Part shown: positions 7,096 through 18,667 of the stretch, one piece after another
Position numbering within the stretch: the stretch's first letter is position 1
How the letters are laid out: each line of letters begins with the position of its first letter
Source of the DNA: Clostridiales bacterium UBA1390
GTDB lineage: Bacteria; Bacillota; Clostridia; Lachnospirales; Bianqueaceae
DNA: 40,385 nucleotides
Reading direction: 5' to 3'
Assembly: GCA_002305315.1 (NCBI GenBank)
Contig: DBQQ01000032.1
Coordinates: 391-40,775, forward strand
Notes under the pieces: generated by a model
What the model saw: only the letters and a program-made list of their open reading frames with translations
The model's database searches: none
What the model was told of the DNA's origin: nothing
Made by a program: the position numbers and the translations under genes

Positions 7096-9363
7096 ATGAA
7101 ATTCAGAAATGGGTACTGGTTACTGCAAGCTGGTGTGGAGGAATATCCAGCCGCGCAGGTGTATGACTATCGCTTCCGGGATGGAGTTCTTACATTATAT
7201 TTTACGGTAAGGAGGACGGAGTATAGAAACGAGACCGTCAATGCGCCACTTCTGACGATGGAGATGCGTGCCGTGGGTCCGAATGTGTTGTCGATACGGG
7301 CATACCATCATAAGGGCGGCCGAGAAAACAAGCCTGCCTTTGAACGAACTGCGGTCCAGCAGGAAGCGACGGTGGAGGAGCAGGAGAATGCTCTTGTGTT
7401 TCGTGCGGGACGCATGAGTGCAAGGATTCAAAAGAAGCCCTTCCACATCTGGTATTATGAAGGCATCCGTCTTCTGACGGAGTCAGAGGGTAAGAGTCTG
7501 GCATATTTGACGATGCCGGACGGAACACATCGGATGAAAGAGGAACTATCGCTCGCTGTAGGAGAGCTGATTTATGGATTGGGAGAACGTTTTACGCCCT
7601 TTGTGAAGAACGGACAGAGCGTGGATCTCGTCCACGAAGACGGCGGAACCGCTAGTGAACAGGCATATAAGAATATCCCATTCTATATGAGCTCCCAGGG
7701 ATACGGAGTATGGATGGATACGCCGGCGCCGGTTTCCCTGGAGATCGCTTCCGAGAAGGTAGAGCGGGTACAATTTTCGGTGGCTGGAGAGGAGATCTCA
7801 TATTGCGTGATCGGCACAGGGGGAGACGCCAATCCGTATCAGGGTGTATTGAAGAATTATACGGCGCTGACGGGGATGCCGGCTTTGCCGCCTCGATGGT
7901 CCTTTGGCCTTTGGCTCTCGACTTCGTTTGTAACAGAATACGATCAGGAGACCGTCATGCGTTTTCTGGATGGGATGGCGCAGAACGGGATTCCCGTGGA
8001 GGTCTTCCATTTCGACTGCTGCTGGATGAAGGAGTTTGAATGGTGTAATTTCCAGTGGCGGGAAGACTGCTTCCCGGATCCGGAAGGGATGCTGCGGGCC
8101 ATTCATGACAGAGGGATTCGCGTGTGTGTATGGATCAATCCCTATATTGCGCAGAAATCGCCGCTCTTTGAGGAGGCGGCTGCGCAGGGATATCTGCTTT
8201 GCCGTAAGGATGGCAGTGTATGGCAGACCGACATGTGGCAGGCCGGCATGGGGATCGTGGACTTCACGCATCCAGAAGCCAGAAAATGGTATCAGGAGAA
8301 GCTTCGCGGACTGCTTCGGATGGGCGTGGACTGTTTTAAGACGGATTTCGGCGAGAGGATTCCCCGGGCGGATGTGGTGTATCACGATGGATCGGATCCG
8401 GAACGAATGCACAATTATTATACGCTGTTGTATAACCAGGCGGCCTATGAGGTGATCCGTGAAGAAAAAGGAGAAGAGGACGCGGTTGTCTTCGCACGAT
8501 CGGCGACTACGGGCGGGCAGAAATACCCGGTACACTGGGGGGGAGACTGCGAGTCCACATATCGCTCCATGGCAGAGTCGCTGCGCGGCGGACTGTCGCT
8601 CATGCTGTCGGGATTCAGTTTCTGGAGCCATGATATGGGTGGATTCGAAGATGACCATTGTACGCCGGATGTGTATATGCGCTGGACGCAGTTTGGATTG
8701 CTTTCTACGCATAGCCGGTACCATTCCAGCAAAAAGTATAAAGTGCCGTGGCTGTACGGCGAGGAGGCCGTGGAAGTCTGTCGGGAGTTTACCCTTCTCA
8801 AGCAATCGCTGATGCCCTATATCTGGGCACAGTCTGTGGAGTCTGTGAAGAAAGGTCTGCCGGTCATGCGTCCGATGCTGCTGGAGTTCCCGAACGATAT
8901 GGCCTGCCGATACCTGGATACGCAGTATATGCTGGGAGAAAGTCTGCTGGTGGCGCCGGTCTTCTCCGAGACGGGAATCGCCCATTTTTACTTACCGGAG
9001 GGCGGATGGATTCACCTTCTGACGGGACGTGTTTATGCGGGCGGCCGCTGGTATAAGGAGCAGTATAATCATCATAGCCTGCCAGTCTTTGTACGCAGCG
9101 GTTCCATCCTGGTTCGCAATCTGCAGCTAGGAAGCGTAGATTATGATGATCGAAAGGCAGCCCGGATTCATATCTATGATGTTCCGATGGAGGGGGCGCA
9201 TGCTTCCTGCTATGATAGGAAGGGGTGTGAGATCGCTTCCGTCAGCGTACGGCGTAATGAAGAACAGATGATTGTTGTGACCCACGGCTTTGACGAAGAC
9301 TGCCGAGTGGTGCTGGAAGGGCAAGAGTATCCGTTGGCCAGCGGAGTGCTGGTACTCGTATAA
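7096..9363 (+). CDS. yicI: GH31 alpha-xylosidase (YicI type)
   Basis: This 755-residue cytoplasmic retaining glycosidase removes alpha-xylose from the non-reducing end of xyloglucan-type oligosaccharides such as isoprimeverose. The catalytic nucleophile is Asp417 in FKTDFGERIP and the acid/base is Asp484 in HWGGD, nearly the same positions as in E. coli YicI (416 and 482). The xylosidase signature CxWMKEF is present at 308-314 as CCWMKEF, with Cys309 where E. coli YicI has Phe. The N-terminal beta-sandwich (1-240) and C-terminal beta domains are complete. The ATG at 7096 is preferred over the one at 7087 because the AGGA ribosome site overlaps the earlier codon. It leads an operon with a coiled-coil gene and truA. 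Confidence 0.87.
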   Translation: MKFRNGYWLLQAGVEEYPAAQVYDYRFRDGVLTLYFTVRRTEYRNETVNAPLLTMEMRAVGPNVLSIRAYHHKGGRENKPAFERTAVQQEATVEEQENALVFRAGRMSARIQKKPFHIWYYEGIRLLTESEGKSLAYLTMPDGTHRMKEELSLAVGELIYGLGERFTPFVKNGQSVDLVHEDGGTASEQAYKNIPFYMSSQGYGVWMDTPAPVSLEIASEKVERVQFSVAGEEISYCVIGTGGDANPYQGVLKNYTALTGMPALPPRWSFGLWLSTSFVTEYDQETVMRFLDGMAQNGIPVEVFHFDCCWMKEFEWCNFQWREDCFPDPEGMLRAIHDRGIRVCVWINPYIAQKSPLFEEAAAQGYLLCRKDGSVWQTDMWQAGMGIVDFTHPEARKWYQEKLRGLLRMGVDCFKTDFGERIPRADVVYHDGSDPERMHNYYTLLYNQAAYEVIREEKGEEDAVVFARSATTGGQKYPVHWGGDCESTYRSMAESLRGGLSLMLSGFSFWSHDMGGFEDDHCTPDVYMRWTQFGLLSTHSRYHSSKKYKVPWLYGEEAVEVCREFTLLKQSLMPYIWAQSVESVKKGLPVMRPMLLEFPNDMACRYLDTQYMLGESLLVAPVFSETGIAHFYLPEGGWIHLLTGRVYAGGRWYKEQYNHHSLPVFVRSGSILVRNLQLGSVDYDDRKAARIHIYDVPMEGAHASCYDRKGCEIASVSVRRNEEQMIVVTHGFDEDCRVVLEGQEYPLASGVLVLV

Positions 9364-9380
9364 ATGAGGGAGGGATTATT

Positions 9381-10325
9381 GTGAAAAACTTAAGCGAATT
9401 ACAGCAGGATATGTATCAGGAACAGCAGTTGACCAATCGCATCCACACATTGGAAAAGCGTCGCGATCAGCTGGAAGATAAAGTGCGGGATCTGGAGCTG
9501 GCCAAGGAAAAAGAAGAGGAAGATGTGGAAAAGCTGCAGGGCAGAAGTCTTTCGGTACTGTTCCATAAGATATTGGGAAAACAGCAGGAGATGTTGGACA
9601 AAGAACAGTTAGAGGCGTATGAGGCAGCGGTGAAGTATGACGCGGCCGTGCGAGAGTTAGAGACAGTGAAACAGAATCTGAACGCGCTTCGGGACGAGAA
9701 GGTGGAACTGCAGGGCAGTGAAGATCGTTACAAGAGAGCATTAAGAGCGCGGATAGACGAGTTGCGGCGCCAGAAGGACGCCGTGGGAGAGAAAATGACC
9801 CAGATGCAAGAGCATAAAGGAGAGCTCAGGAAGCAACAGCGGGAGGTCGAAGAAGCAGAAGCGGCAGGACGAAGCGCACTTGCCATTGCGGAGAGTATTC
9901 TGGACAGTTTGGATAGTGCGAAAAGCTGGAGCACCTGGGATCTTATCGGGGGCGGAGGATTGGTCTCGGACTTGGTGAAACATGGACATCTGGATGATGC
10001 GCAGGATAAGGTGGAGAACCTGCAGGTGGCCCTCGGCCGATTCCATACGGAACTGATGGATGTGTCCATACCGGCAGATCTGGAGGTACGTGTGGATGGA
10101 TTTCTCAAGTTTGCGGACTTCTTTTTCGATGGACTGCTGGCAGACTGGATGGTGCGGGATCGGATCAATGGCTCTGCAGAACAGGTGCAAGAGGTTCGAA
10201 GAAGCATCGAGAAGATCATGGACAGGCTGCGCAGCATTGGCCATCAGATAGAGAAGGAGATGCAGAGACTGGAAGCCCAGATCGAGGAGATGGCACTACA
10301 GCAGGAGGAGTCCAATCATGCCTAA
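9381..10325 (+). CDS. Coiled-coil protein of unknown function
   Basis: The 314-residue protein is almost wholly alpha-helical and highly charged. Long heptad-like stretches run about 5-165 and 265-310, interrupted by a Gly-rich turn (DLIGGGGLVSDLVKHG) and a more globular segment (about 185-265). It has no signal peptide or membrane segment. The GTG start has AGGGAGGG six bases upstream and lies 17 bases after the GH31 stop. Its last bases overlap the truA start by eight bases, so it is translationally linked to truA. I do not recognise a named family. A scaffold or structural role is only a guess. Confidence 0.75.
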   Translation: MKNLSELQQDMYQEQQLTNRIHTLEKRRDQLEDKVRDLELAKEKEEEDVEKLQGRSLSVLFHKILGKQQEMLDKEQLEAYEAAVKYDAAVRELETVKQNLNALRDEKVELQGSEDRYKRALRARIDELRRQKDAVGEKMTQMQEHKGELRKQQREVEEAEAAGRSALAIAESILDSLDSAKSWSTWDLIGGGGLVSDLVKHGHLDDAQDKVENLQVALGRFHTELMDVSIPADLEVRVDGFLKFADFFFDGLLADWMVRDRINGSAEQVQEVRRSIEKIMDRLRSIGHQIEKEMQRLEAQIEEMALQQEESNHA

Positions 10326-11082
10326 TTATCGTATGCTCCTGCAGTACGATGGGACCCGATATGCCGGATGGCAGAAGCAGGGGAATACGGAGAATACGCT
10401 GCAGGGAAAATTGGAAGTGCTGCTCAGCCGTCTCTGTGAGGAGTCGGTTGAAGTGGCTGGCGCGGGCAGAACGGATGCCGGAGTGCATGCCGCGGGACAG
10501 GTGGCGCATTTTCATCTAAAAACCTGCTGGAATGCAGAAGAACTAAGAAAAAGTATACAGCGGTACCTGCCGGAAGATGTGGCGATATTATGTCTGGAAG
10601 AAGCGCCTGAGCGGTTTCACAGCCGGCTGAATGCGAAGGGAAAGACGTATGTATATCGTATATGGAACACGGATATTCCGAATGTATTTGAGCATCGGTT
10701 CATGACGCAGATCATTCCGCCGCTCGATATGGATTCGATGCGTCTCGCGGCTTCCCAATTGACGGGAACGCAGGATTATCGGGCATTCTGTTCTCTGAAA
10801 CGATATAAGAAGTCCACAGTTCGAACGATCCATCGGCTCGACATAGAACAGCATGGACAGGAGATACGAATCGTAGCGTGTGGAGACGGTTTTTTGTATC
10901 ATATGGTACGGATTCTGGCGGGAACACTGATCGAAGTAGGCTTGGGCAGTAAGGATCCTTGGGATATGCGATGCATCTTGGAGTCCAGGAACCGGGAGGA
11001 AGCGGGATATACGGCCCCGCCGCAGGGACTGATCCTGCATTCTATACGGTATGAGACGCCCATATTTAGAGCAAAAGCATAA
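10318..11082 (+). CDS. truA: tRNA pseudouridine synthase A
   Basis: The 254-residue enzyme converts uridines 38-40 of the tRNA anticodon arm to pseudouridine. The catalytic Asp53 lies in GRTDAGVHA, and other family marks are YDGTRYAGWQ near the N-terminus, RFHSRLNAKGKTYVYRI and DGFLYHMVRILAGTLIEVG. Length and domain content are normal. The start ATG overlaps the end of the upstream coiled-coil gene by eight bases, so expression probably depends on that reading frame. A separate promoter starts the atp operon downstream. Confidence 0.97.
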   Translation: MPNYRMLLQYDGTRYAGWQKQGNTENTLQGKLEVLLSRLCEESVEVAGAGRTDAGVHAAGQVAHFHLKTCWNAEELRKSIQRYLPEDVAILCLEEAPERFHSRLNAKGKTYVYRIWNTDIPNVFEHRFMTQIIPPLDMDSMRLAASQLTGTQDYRAFCSLKRYKKSTVRTIHRLDIEQHGQEIRIVACGDGFLYHMVRILAGTLIEVGLGSKDPWDMRCILESRNREEAGYTAPPQGLILHSIRYETPIFRAKA

Positions 11083-11251
11083 AAAGAATGGTGATACTTC
11101 TGAAATTTCCTTCGATTCTATGGAGAAAATGGCTTCCGGCAAAATTTTATTTTGTCAAAACTTGCGGAGAAAAAAGAGAAGATCAAAATGGGATTTGTAC
11201 AATTCTGATTTTCCATAATGTCAGCGTTATAAGTTCATAAACAAACAATAC

Positions 11252-11280
11252 TTGTAATTCCGAAACCGGGTGATTATAAT
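11252..11280 (+). promoter_or_regulatory. Promoter of the atp operon
   Basis: TTGTAA (11252-11257) and TATAAT (11275-11280) are 17 bases apart. The predicted start is near 11287, beyond the in-frame ATG at 11281, so the atpB start must be later. Apart from this promoter, 11083-11251 shows no clear element. Confidence 0.7.
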
Positions 11281-11307
11281 ATGGGGATGAGAAAGGGGGA
11301 GGTAAGA

Positions 11308-11994
11308 TTGGATGAGTTGGTAGAAAGCCTGATGGAAGAGCTCAACTGTAATGTGGTTTTCACAATTCCTATCTTTGGCGGAATTGATGTATATGAGTCC
11401 GTAGTAGTGACATGGATCATCATGGGAATCATCATGGTCGCCACTCTGCTTCTTGTGCATGGGCTCAAGGTGCGGCATATCAATAACAAGCAGGCGGCCC
11501 TGGAGAGCGCAATATCGTTTCTTTACCGGTTCTTCGAGGACATGCTGGGTAAAGAGGGCATGCGCTACATCCCCTATCTAATTACGGTTGTGGTCTATAT
11601 TGGAATCGCCAATATGATTGGCCTTTTAGGATTTAAGTCTCCGACTAAGGATTTGAATGTGACAGCATCCTTAGCGGTGATGAGTATTGTGCTGGTAGAG
11701 GCGGCTGGGATTCAGAAAAAAGGGGTAAAGGGCTGGCTCAAGAGCTTTGCAGAACCAGTACCGGTGGTTTTGCCGATCAATGTATTGGAATTGGTGATTC
11801 GTCCATTGTCTCTGGCGCTGCGATTGTTTGGCAACGTGCTGGGTGCGATTGTCGTGATGGCGCTTGTTAAGTTTGTGGCACCGCTGATTGTGCCGCTGCC
11901 CTTTAGTTTTTACTTTGATATATTTGATGGAGTCATACAAGCATATGTCTTTGTGTTTCTCACATCATTATATATAAAGGAAGCCATTGAATAA
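11308..11994 (+). CDS. atpB: ATP synthase F0 subunit a
   Basis: Subunit a (228 residues) forms the ion half-channels next to the c-ring in the membrane. It has five to six hydrophobic segments, and the essential stator arginine is Arg172 in LALRLFGN. The C-terminal part (FDIFDGVIQAYVFVFLTSLYI) is typical. The start is taken as TTG at 11308, five bases after GGGGGAGG. The earlier ATG at 11281 touches the -10 box and would not be transcribed. No atpI precedes it. It opens the operon in the order a-c-b-delta-alpha-gamma-beta-epsilon. Confidence 0.93.
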   Translation: MDELVESLMEELNCNVVFTIPIFGGIDVYESVVVTWIIMGIIMVATLLLVHGLKVRHINNKQAALESAISFLYRFFEDMLGKEGMRYIPYLITVVVYIGIANMIGLLGFKSPTKDLNVTASLAVMSIVLVEAAGIQKKGVKGWLKSFAEPVPVVLPINVLELVIRPLSLALRLFGNVLGAIVVMALVKFVAPLIVPLPFSFYFDIFDGVIQAYVFVFLTSLYIKEAIE

Positions 11995-12017
11995 AATCAG
12001 AAAAGGAGATTAAAATC

Positions 12018-12239
12018 ATGGGAATTATCGCAATTGCTGCCGCAGTCGCGGCATTGACAGGAATTGGTGCAGGTGTAGGTATCAGCATGGCTACATGTAA
12101 AGCAGTCGATGCGATTGCCAGACAGCCAGAGGCGGATGGCAAGATCACGAAGGCATTGCTTCTGGGATGTGCGCTGGCGGAGGCAACCGCTATTTACGGC
12201 TTTATCATTGGTATCCTGATTATCATGTTCTTAGGTTAA
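12018..12239 (+). CDS. atpE: ATP synthase F0 subunit c
   Basis: Subunit c is a 73-residue two-helix hairpin that makes up the rotating ring. The ion-binding carboxylate is Glu55 in LAEATAIYG, and the polar loop ARQPEADGK is present. In Na+-coupled rings such as Ilyobacter tartaricus, a Gln in helix 1 and a Ser after the Glu bind sodium. Here those positions are Ile22 and Ala56, so the enzyme is predicted to be proton-coupled. AAAGGAG precedes the ATG. Confidence 0.96.
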   Translation: MGIIAIAAAVAALTGIGAGVGISMATCKAVDAIARQPEADGKITKALLLGCALAEATAIYGFIIGILIIMFLG

Positions 12240-12263
12240 ATCCTGGCGGAAGGGCGTTAGGAC

Positions 12264-12755
12264 ATGTTAAATATAGACATTTGGAACATCGCTTTCACGG
12301 TGATTAACATCCTAGTCCTGTATTTTTTCCTGAAGCATTTCCTATTCCGCCCTGTGCAGAAGATCATGGACGAGCGGAAGCAGATGGTGGAGCAGGATCT
12401 GGATGCGGCAAAAGACGCTAAGGGAGAGGCCATTCGCATGAAGGAAGAATATGAGGCTTCGATTGCCAATGCGGATGAAGAGGCTTCTCGGATTGTGGAG
12501 GATGCCAAGCGTAAGGCGAGCGCAGAATATGATCAGATGCTGATACAGGCCAGGATGGATGCTGAGAAGAAGAAGCAGGAAGCGGATCAGGAAATCGCCT
12601 TGGAGAAGGAGCGAGCGTTGAGCGAGCTCAAAAACTCGGTGGCAGATCTGGCTCTGGTCGCTGCAGAGAAGCTCATGGAACAGCATAGCGGCGAGGAGAG
12701 CGATCAGAAGCTGTATGATGCATTCCTCGAAAAGACGGAGGAGCATCATGACTGA
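12264..12755 (+). CDS. atpF: ATP synthase F0 subunit b
   Basis: Subunit b (163 residues) is the peripheral stalk. One N-terminal membrane helix (about 5-25, NIAFTVINILVLYFFLKHFLF) is followed by FRPVQKIMDERKQMVEQDL and a long charged coiled coil to the C-terminus. The stop codon overlaps the atpH start by eight bases, so the two are translationally coupled. Confidence 0.95.
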   Translation: MLNIDIWNIAFTVINILVLYFFLKHFLFRPVQKIMDERKQMVEQDLDAAKDAKGEAIRMKEEYEASIANADEEASRIVEDAKRKASAEYDQMLIQARMDAEKKKQEADQEIALEKERALSELKNSVADLALVAAEKLMEQHSGEESDQKLYDAFLEKTEEHHD

Positions 12756-13263
12756 ACAGGCGAGGATATACGGCACGGTTTTATTTGAGCTCGATATCCC
12801 ACAGGAAATGACAGACCAGGCAGTGACGCTGCTGCGAGAGAATCCTCCGTTGCAGGAGGTATTGAGCAGCCCTGTGGTGAAACGGGAAAAGAAGCATCGC
12901 ATATTGGAGAAAATCTTTCGGGAACCGGAGTACACTCCTTTATTACTTCATTTTCTGATGAAAGCCACGGATGCAGGCTGCATAGGACAGCTGCCGGACA
13001 TTCTTCTTGTCTGCCGAGAACTTCAGTATAAGAGTCGGGGAATCGCAGAGGCCAGTCTCTGCTATGTCACCATGCCGGATGCAACCTGGATCGAGCGGAT
13101 CCGGAAGTTTTTGATGAGAAAATACGGCTATCAGGATGTGACATTTCAGTTTACTATGGATCCCAGCCTGATTGGTGGTTTTATCCTCAGAGTGGGGGAT
13201 GTGGAATATGATTACAGTCTGCGAAAGAAGCTTCTGGGGCTGCGTCAGGCTGTAGTAAGATAG
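12748..13263 (+). CDS. atpH: ATP synthase F1 subunit delta
   Basis: The delta subunit (171 residues) joins the peripheral stalk to the top of F1. The start ATG at 12748 overlaps the atpF stop and has GGAGGAG just upstream. An earlier in-frame ATG at 12715 lies inside atpF without such a site. The C-terminal segment [26 protein letters not shown] is the conserved OSCP/delta signature. The central region is poorly conserved, as is usual. Confidence 0.93.
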   Translation: MTEQARIYGTVLFELDIPQEMTDQAVTLLRENPPLQEVLSSPVVKREKKHRILEKIFREPEYTPLLLHFLMKATDAGCIGQLPDILLVCRELQYKSRGIAEASLCYVTMPDATWIERIRKFLMRKYGYQDVTFQFTMDPSLIGGFILRVGDVEYDYSLRKKLLGLRQAVVR

Positions 13264-13273
13264 GAGTTTTGGT

Positions 13274-14782
13274 ATGAGCACAATCAGTTCTCAAGATATT
13301 ATCTCCATTATCAAGAGTGAGATTGAGGATTACGATAGTCGAGTCGCTGAGGAGCAGGAAGTCGGCACTGTGATATGGGTCGGTGACGGCATTGCCATCG
13401 TATATGGGATTGACCATGCGATGTACGGAGAGATCGTTATTTTTGAGAATGGCAGCAAGGGCATGGTGCAGGATATTCGTAAGAACGAGATCGGCTGCAT
13501 TCTCTTTGGTAAGGACACGGAGATCGGCGAGGGAACCAGGGTGCGCAGGACCAAGCGGATGGCGGGTGTTCCGGTAGGCCATCAGTTCTTGGGACGCGTA
13601 GTGAATGCTTTAGGAGAGCCTATTGATGGCCTGGGTCCGGTGCAGGAGGAAGGATATCGGCCAGTAGAGGAGCCGGCGCCGGGTATTGTGGACCGGAAGT
13701 CTGTGGACAAGCCGATGGAGACCGGAATCCTTTCGATTGACGCCATGTTTCCCATCGGAAGAGGACAGCGGGAACTGATCATTGGAGATCGGCAGACCGG
13801 TAAGACCAGCATTGCGACAGAGACCATTCTGAATCAGAAGGGCAAGGATGTGATCTGTATCTATGTGGCCATCGGACAGAAGGCTTCTACTGTGGCCAAA
13901 CTGGTGAATACACTGAAAAAGAGCGGCGCCATGGATTATACCATCGTCATGTCCTCAACGGCCAGCGATGCGGCACCGCTGCAGTACATCGCGCCATATG
14001 CGGGCACCGCGATGGCGGAGTTCTTTATGCATGAGGGCAAGGACGTGCTGATTGTTTATGACGATCTCTCGAAGCACGCGGTAGCATACCGTGCGTTGTC
14101 GCTGCTGCTAGAGCGGTCTCCGGGACGAGAGGCGTATCCTGGCGATGTTTTTTATCTGCATTCTCGGCTGCTGGAACGCTCCAGCAGGCTTTCCGATGAA
14201 CTGGGAGGCGGTTCCATTACGGCGTTGCCGATCATTGAGACGCAGGCTGGGGATGTATCCGCGTATATCCCCACGAATGTGATTTCTATCACGGATGGAC
14301 AGATCTTTCTGGAAGCAGACCTGTTCTTTGCGGGAATGCGGCCGGCGGTAAACGTTGGTTTATCCGTATCTCGTGTGGGAGGTGCTGCGCAGACGAAGGC
14401 CATGAAGAAAGCAAGCGGCAGTATACGTCTGGATCTGGCGCAGTATCGGGAGATGGAAGTATTTACGCAGTTCAGTTCCGATCTGGATGACAATACGAAA
14501 GAGCAGCTGGCGTATGGAAAACGGCTGATGGAGCTTTTGAAGCAGCCGTTGGGGCGGCCGCTTTCTATGCATGAGCAGGTGATTACACTTTGCGTAGCAA
14601 CACATCGTTTGATGGTTTCTATTGAGGTGGACCGTATCAAAGAGTTCCAGATGAAGATGTTGGCCTGGTTTGACACAGAGCATCCGGAGATCGGACAGGA
14701 ATTGGAAGAAAAGCAGGAACTTTCCGATGAGCTGATCGAGAAGATTGTGGAGTATGGAAAGCAGTTTAAGGAGCAGTTCTAA
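13274..14782 (+). CDS. atpA: ATP synthase F1 subunit alpha
   Basis: The alpha subunit (502 residues) is the non-catalytic nucleotide-binding subunit of the F1 hexamer. The P-loop GDRQTGKT is at 171-178, and the arginine-finger region [17 protein letters not shown] is intact. Length is standard. It lies 10 bases after atpH and 17 before atpG within the operon. Confidence 0.98.
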   Translation: MSTISSQDIISIIKSEIEDYDSRVAEEQEVGTVIWVGDGIAIVYGIDHAMYGEIVIFENGSKGMVQDIRKNEIGCILFGKDTEIGEGTRVRRTKRMAGVPVGHQFLGRVVNALGEPIDGLGPVQEEGYRPVEEPAPGIVDRKSVDKPMETGILSIDAMFPIGRGQRELIIGDRQTGKTSIATETILNQKGKDVICIYVAIGQKASTVAKLVNTLKKSGAMDYTIVMSSTASDAAPLQYIAPYAGTAMAEFFMHEGKDVLIVYDDLSKHAVAYRALSLLLERSPGREAYPGDVFYLHSRLLERSSRLSDELGGGSITALPIIETQAGDVSAYIPTNVISITDGQIFLEADLFFAGMRPAVNVGLSVSRVGGAAQTKAMKKASGSIRLDLAQYREMEVFTQFSSDLDDNTKEQLAYGKRLMELLKQPLGRPLSMHEQVITLCVATHRLMVSIEVDRIKEFQMKMLAWFDTEHPEIGQELEEKQELSDELIEKIVEYGKQFKEQF

Positions 14783-14799
14783 GACAGAAGGAGGAAACT

Positions 14800-17105
<2,306 letters not shown>

Positions 17106-17122
17106 GAGAAAGGAGCAGTAGA

Positions 17123-17539
17123 ATGTCCAGCTTTAGTTTACGCATTATTGCCAGTGACCATGTTTTTTATGACGGAAGCTGTGAGATTCTGACAGTGCCG
17201 GCTCATGACGGCCCGGTTTCGATTTTGGCGCACCATGAAGCCATGATGATGGCTACGCAGGAGGGTGAAGTACGGTTCCGGCCTGCTGGCAGCACAGAAT
17301 GGCAGGAAGCGGTTGTAGGAATCGGAATTGTCCAAGTGGTCAATAATCGAGCATTGATGGTTGTGGATTCTGCGGAGCGACCGGAGGAGATTGATGTTCG
17401 TCGGGCGCAGGAGGCTCTGGAACGGGCAGAAGAGCAGATGCGTCAGAAGCAGAGCCTTCAGGAATTCAAGATGTCCCAGGCATCTATGGCTAGGGCATTG
17501 TCCCGTCTGAAAGGGAGCCGTCATTATCAGGGATTATAA
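17123..17539 (+). CDS. atpC: ATP synthase F1 subunit epsilon
   Basis: The epsilon subunit (138 residues) has an N-terminal beta-sandwich containing VPAHDGPVSILAHHEAMM and a C-terminal two-helix hairpin (about 88-135, RRAQEALERAEEQMRQ). It couples rotation to the c-ring and can restrain ATP hydrolysis. It is the last gene of the operon, directly followed by a strong terminator. Confidence 0.96.
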   Translation: MSSFSLRIIASDHVFYDGSCEILTVPAHDGPVSILAHHEAMMMATQEGEVRFRPAGSTEWQEAVVGIGIVQVVNNRALMVVDSAERPEEIDVRRAQEALERAEEQMRQKQSLQEFKMSQASMARALSRLKGSRHYQGL

Positions 17540-17541
17540 AA

Positions 17542-17576
17542 AAGAGCCGGATCTTGCGAGATCCGGTTCTTTTTTA
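17542..17576 (+). terminator. Intrinsic terminator of the atp operon
   Basis: AAGAGCCGGATCT pairs with AGATCCGGTTCTT around a four-base loop, followed by a run of six Ts. The A-rich left side could also end the convergent LysR transcript. Confidence 0.95.
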
Positions 17577-17588
17577 TAGTCTATGAAT

Positions 17589-17613
17589 GGGATTTTCTCA
17601 TTAGGAGAATCGG
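17589..17613 (+). repeat. Copy 2 of a recurring 3' intergenic motif
   Basis: GGGATTTTCTCATTAGGAGAATC lies between convergent atpC and the LysR gene. The core GGGATTTTCTCATT also occurs after the MATE gene, and a one-base-shorter form occurs after the CPBP gene. Part of it can fold (TTCTC-ATTAG-GAGAA). Confidence 0.4.
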
Positions 17614-17629
17614 GGGATGGAAAAGGCTA

Positions 17630-18499
17630 CTACACCACATCTACGGAGAAAGCCTGCTTCAGAAAACGGCAGAAATCCATGACCAGGGGCTTCTGCAGGC
17701 CGTCATGAGAGCAGTGCAGAAGGATACGCCGGGAACAGTGTGGGTCTGAGATGGGAAGGAAACGTACGGGAAGATCGGCTGGAGCATCCCAGGATTTAGA
17801 AGGCCAGAAACCAACGCCCAGACCCGAGGCCAGAAGACGATGAATGGACTCAAAACCATCGCTTTCCATCAGAATATGCGGAGTCACACCAGCCTGCGCC
17901 AGATAATAATCACAGATCTTACGCATCGGGCGAGAACCGGAAAGGCTAATATACCCCGCGTCTTTCGTATCCTTCAGGCAAATCGAGGAAAGCTTTGCAT
18001 AGGGGGAATGGATCGGAACTGCCAAATGCAGATCCTCTTCTAATAGGACGATCGAATCTGTGGTGGGTAATGATTCGTCGCCGCGGATGGCGGTTACACA
18101 GATATCTTCTTCGGTGGAAGAGTCCCATTGATGGATATGAAAACTCACTTCGGGATGCAGGGCTCGATAGGCGATAACCTGCCGCGTCATGAGAGAAGTA
18201 GCAGCCAGAAGCCGCAGATGAATGGTACGGGCAGCCCTTTCGGCTCCGTTGCGGAGCTCTTCGGGGATGCGATCTAGGCTCTCGATAAGGGGAAGCAGTC
18301 TTTGCTGCAGCAAAAGTCCGGCTTCATTCAGTTCGATGCCTCGGTTGCGGCGAATGAACAGAGAAACCCCCAGCTCTGTTTCCAGACGATGAATAGCCTG
18401 GGAGAGAGCTGGCTGCGCGATCTGCAGATGCTCGGCAGCTTTCGTCATATGTTGATATTTCGCAGCAGCCAAAAAATAACGTAATTGCAATAACTCCAT
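17630..18499 (-). CDS. LysR-family transcriptional regulator
   Basis: The 289-residue regulator has an N-terminal winged helix-turn-helix (1-60: LQLRYFLAAAKYQHMTKAAEHLQIAQPALSQAIHRLE, then FIRRNRGIELNEAG) and a C-terminal periplasmic-binding-protein-like effector domain (about 90-285). It binds DNA as a dimer or tetramer and responds to an unknown small molecule. The ATG at 18499 has GAGGTGA upstream and a strong promoter. The divergent small gene at 18711 is the natural candidate target, because LysR regulators commonly control the neighbouring divergent gene. Confidence 0.92.
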   Translation of the reverse strand: MELLQLRYFLAAAKYQHMTKAAEHLQIAQPALSQAIHRLETELGVSLFIRRNRGIELNEAGLLLQQRLLPLIESLDRIPEELRNGAERAARTIHLRLLAATSLMTRQVIAYRALHPEVSFHIHQWDSSTEEDICVTAIRGDESLPTTDSIVLLEEDLHLAVPIHSPYAKLSSICLKDTKDAGYISLSGSRPMRKICDYYLAQAGVTPHILMESDGFESIHRLLASGLGVGFWPSKSWDAPADLPVRFLPISDPHCSRRILLHCSHDGLQKPLVMDFCRFLKQAFSVDVV

Positions 18500-18544
18500 A
18501 TATAGGTCACCTCATTTTGGCAAAGGGCCAGAAATCCTGCTCAC

Positions 18545-18573
18545 AATATAACACAGGGACTGCTCTTTGTCAA
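18545..18573 (-). promoter_or_regulatory. Promoter of the LysR gene
   Basis: On the minus strand TTGACA (18568-18573) and TATATT (18545-18550) are 17 bases apart, with TGT just before the -10. Confidence 0.75.
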
Positions 18574-18604
18574 TCTTGGATGGGTTTACAGAAAAACAAG
18601 AATA

Positions 18605-18619
18605 AATTCATCTGAAATT
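18605..18619. promoter_or_regulatory. Possible LysR binding site
   Basis: AATTCA-TC-TGAAATT is a near-palindrome centred about 54 bases before the predicted start of the 18711 gene, between the two divergent promoters. LysR proteins favour such dyads, but the assignment is inference. Confidence 0.3.
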
Positions 18620-18630
18620 CACGTATCGTT

Positions 18631-18659
18631 TTGACAATGTGTATAAATTGTGTTATGAT
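18631..18659 (+). promoter_or_regulatory. Strong promoter of the flavodoxin-like gene
   Basis: TTGACA (18631-18636) and TATGAT (18654-18659) are 17 bases apart, with an extended -10 TGT. The predicted start is near 18666. Confidence 0.8.
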
Positions 18660-18667
18660 AAATAACA

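Noticed and set aside
7798..8985. Minus-strand open frame of 395 codons within GH31
   Set aside because: It overlaps the catalytic region of a clear glycosidase and has no promoter, ribosome site or family features.
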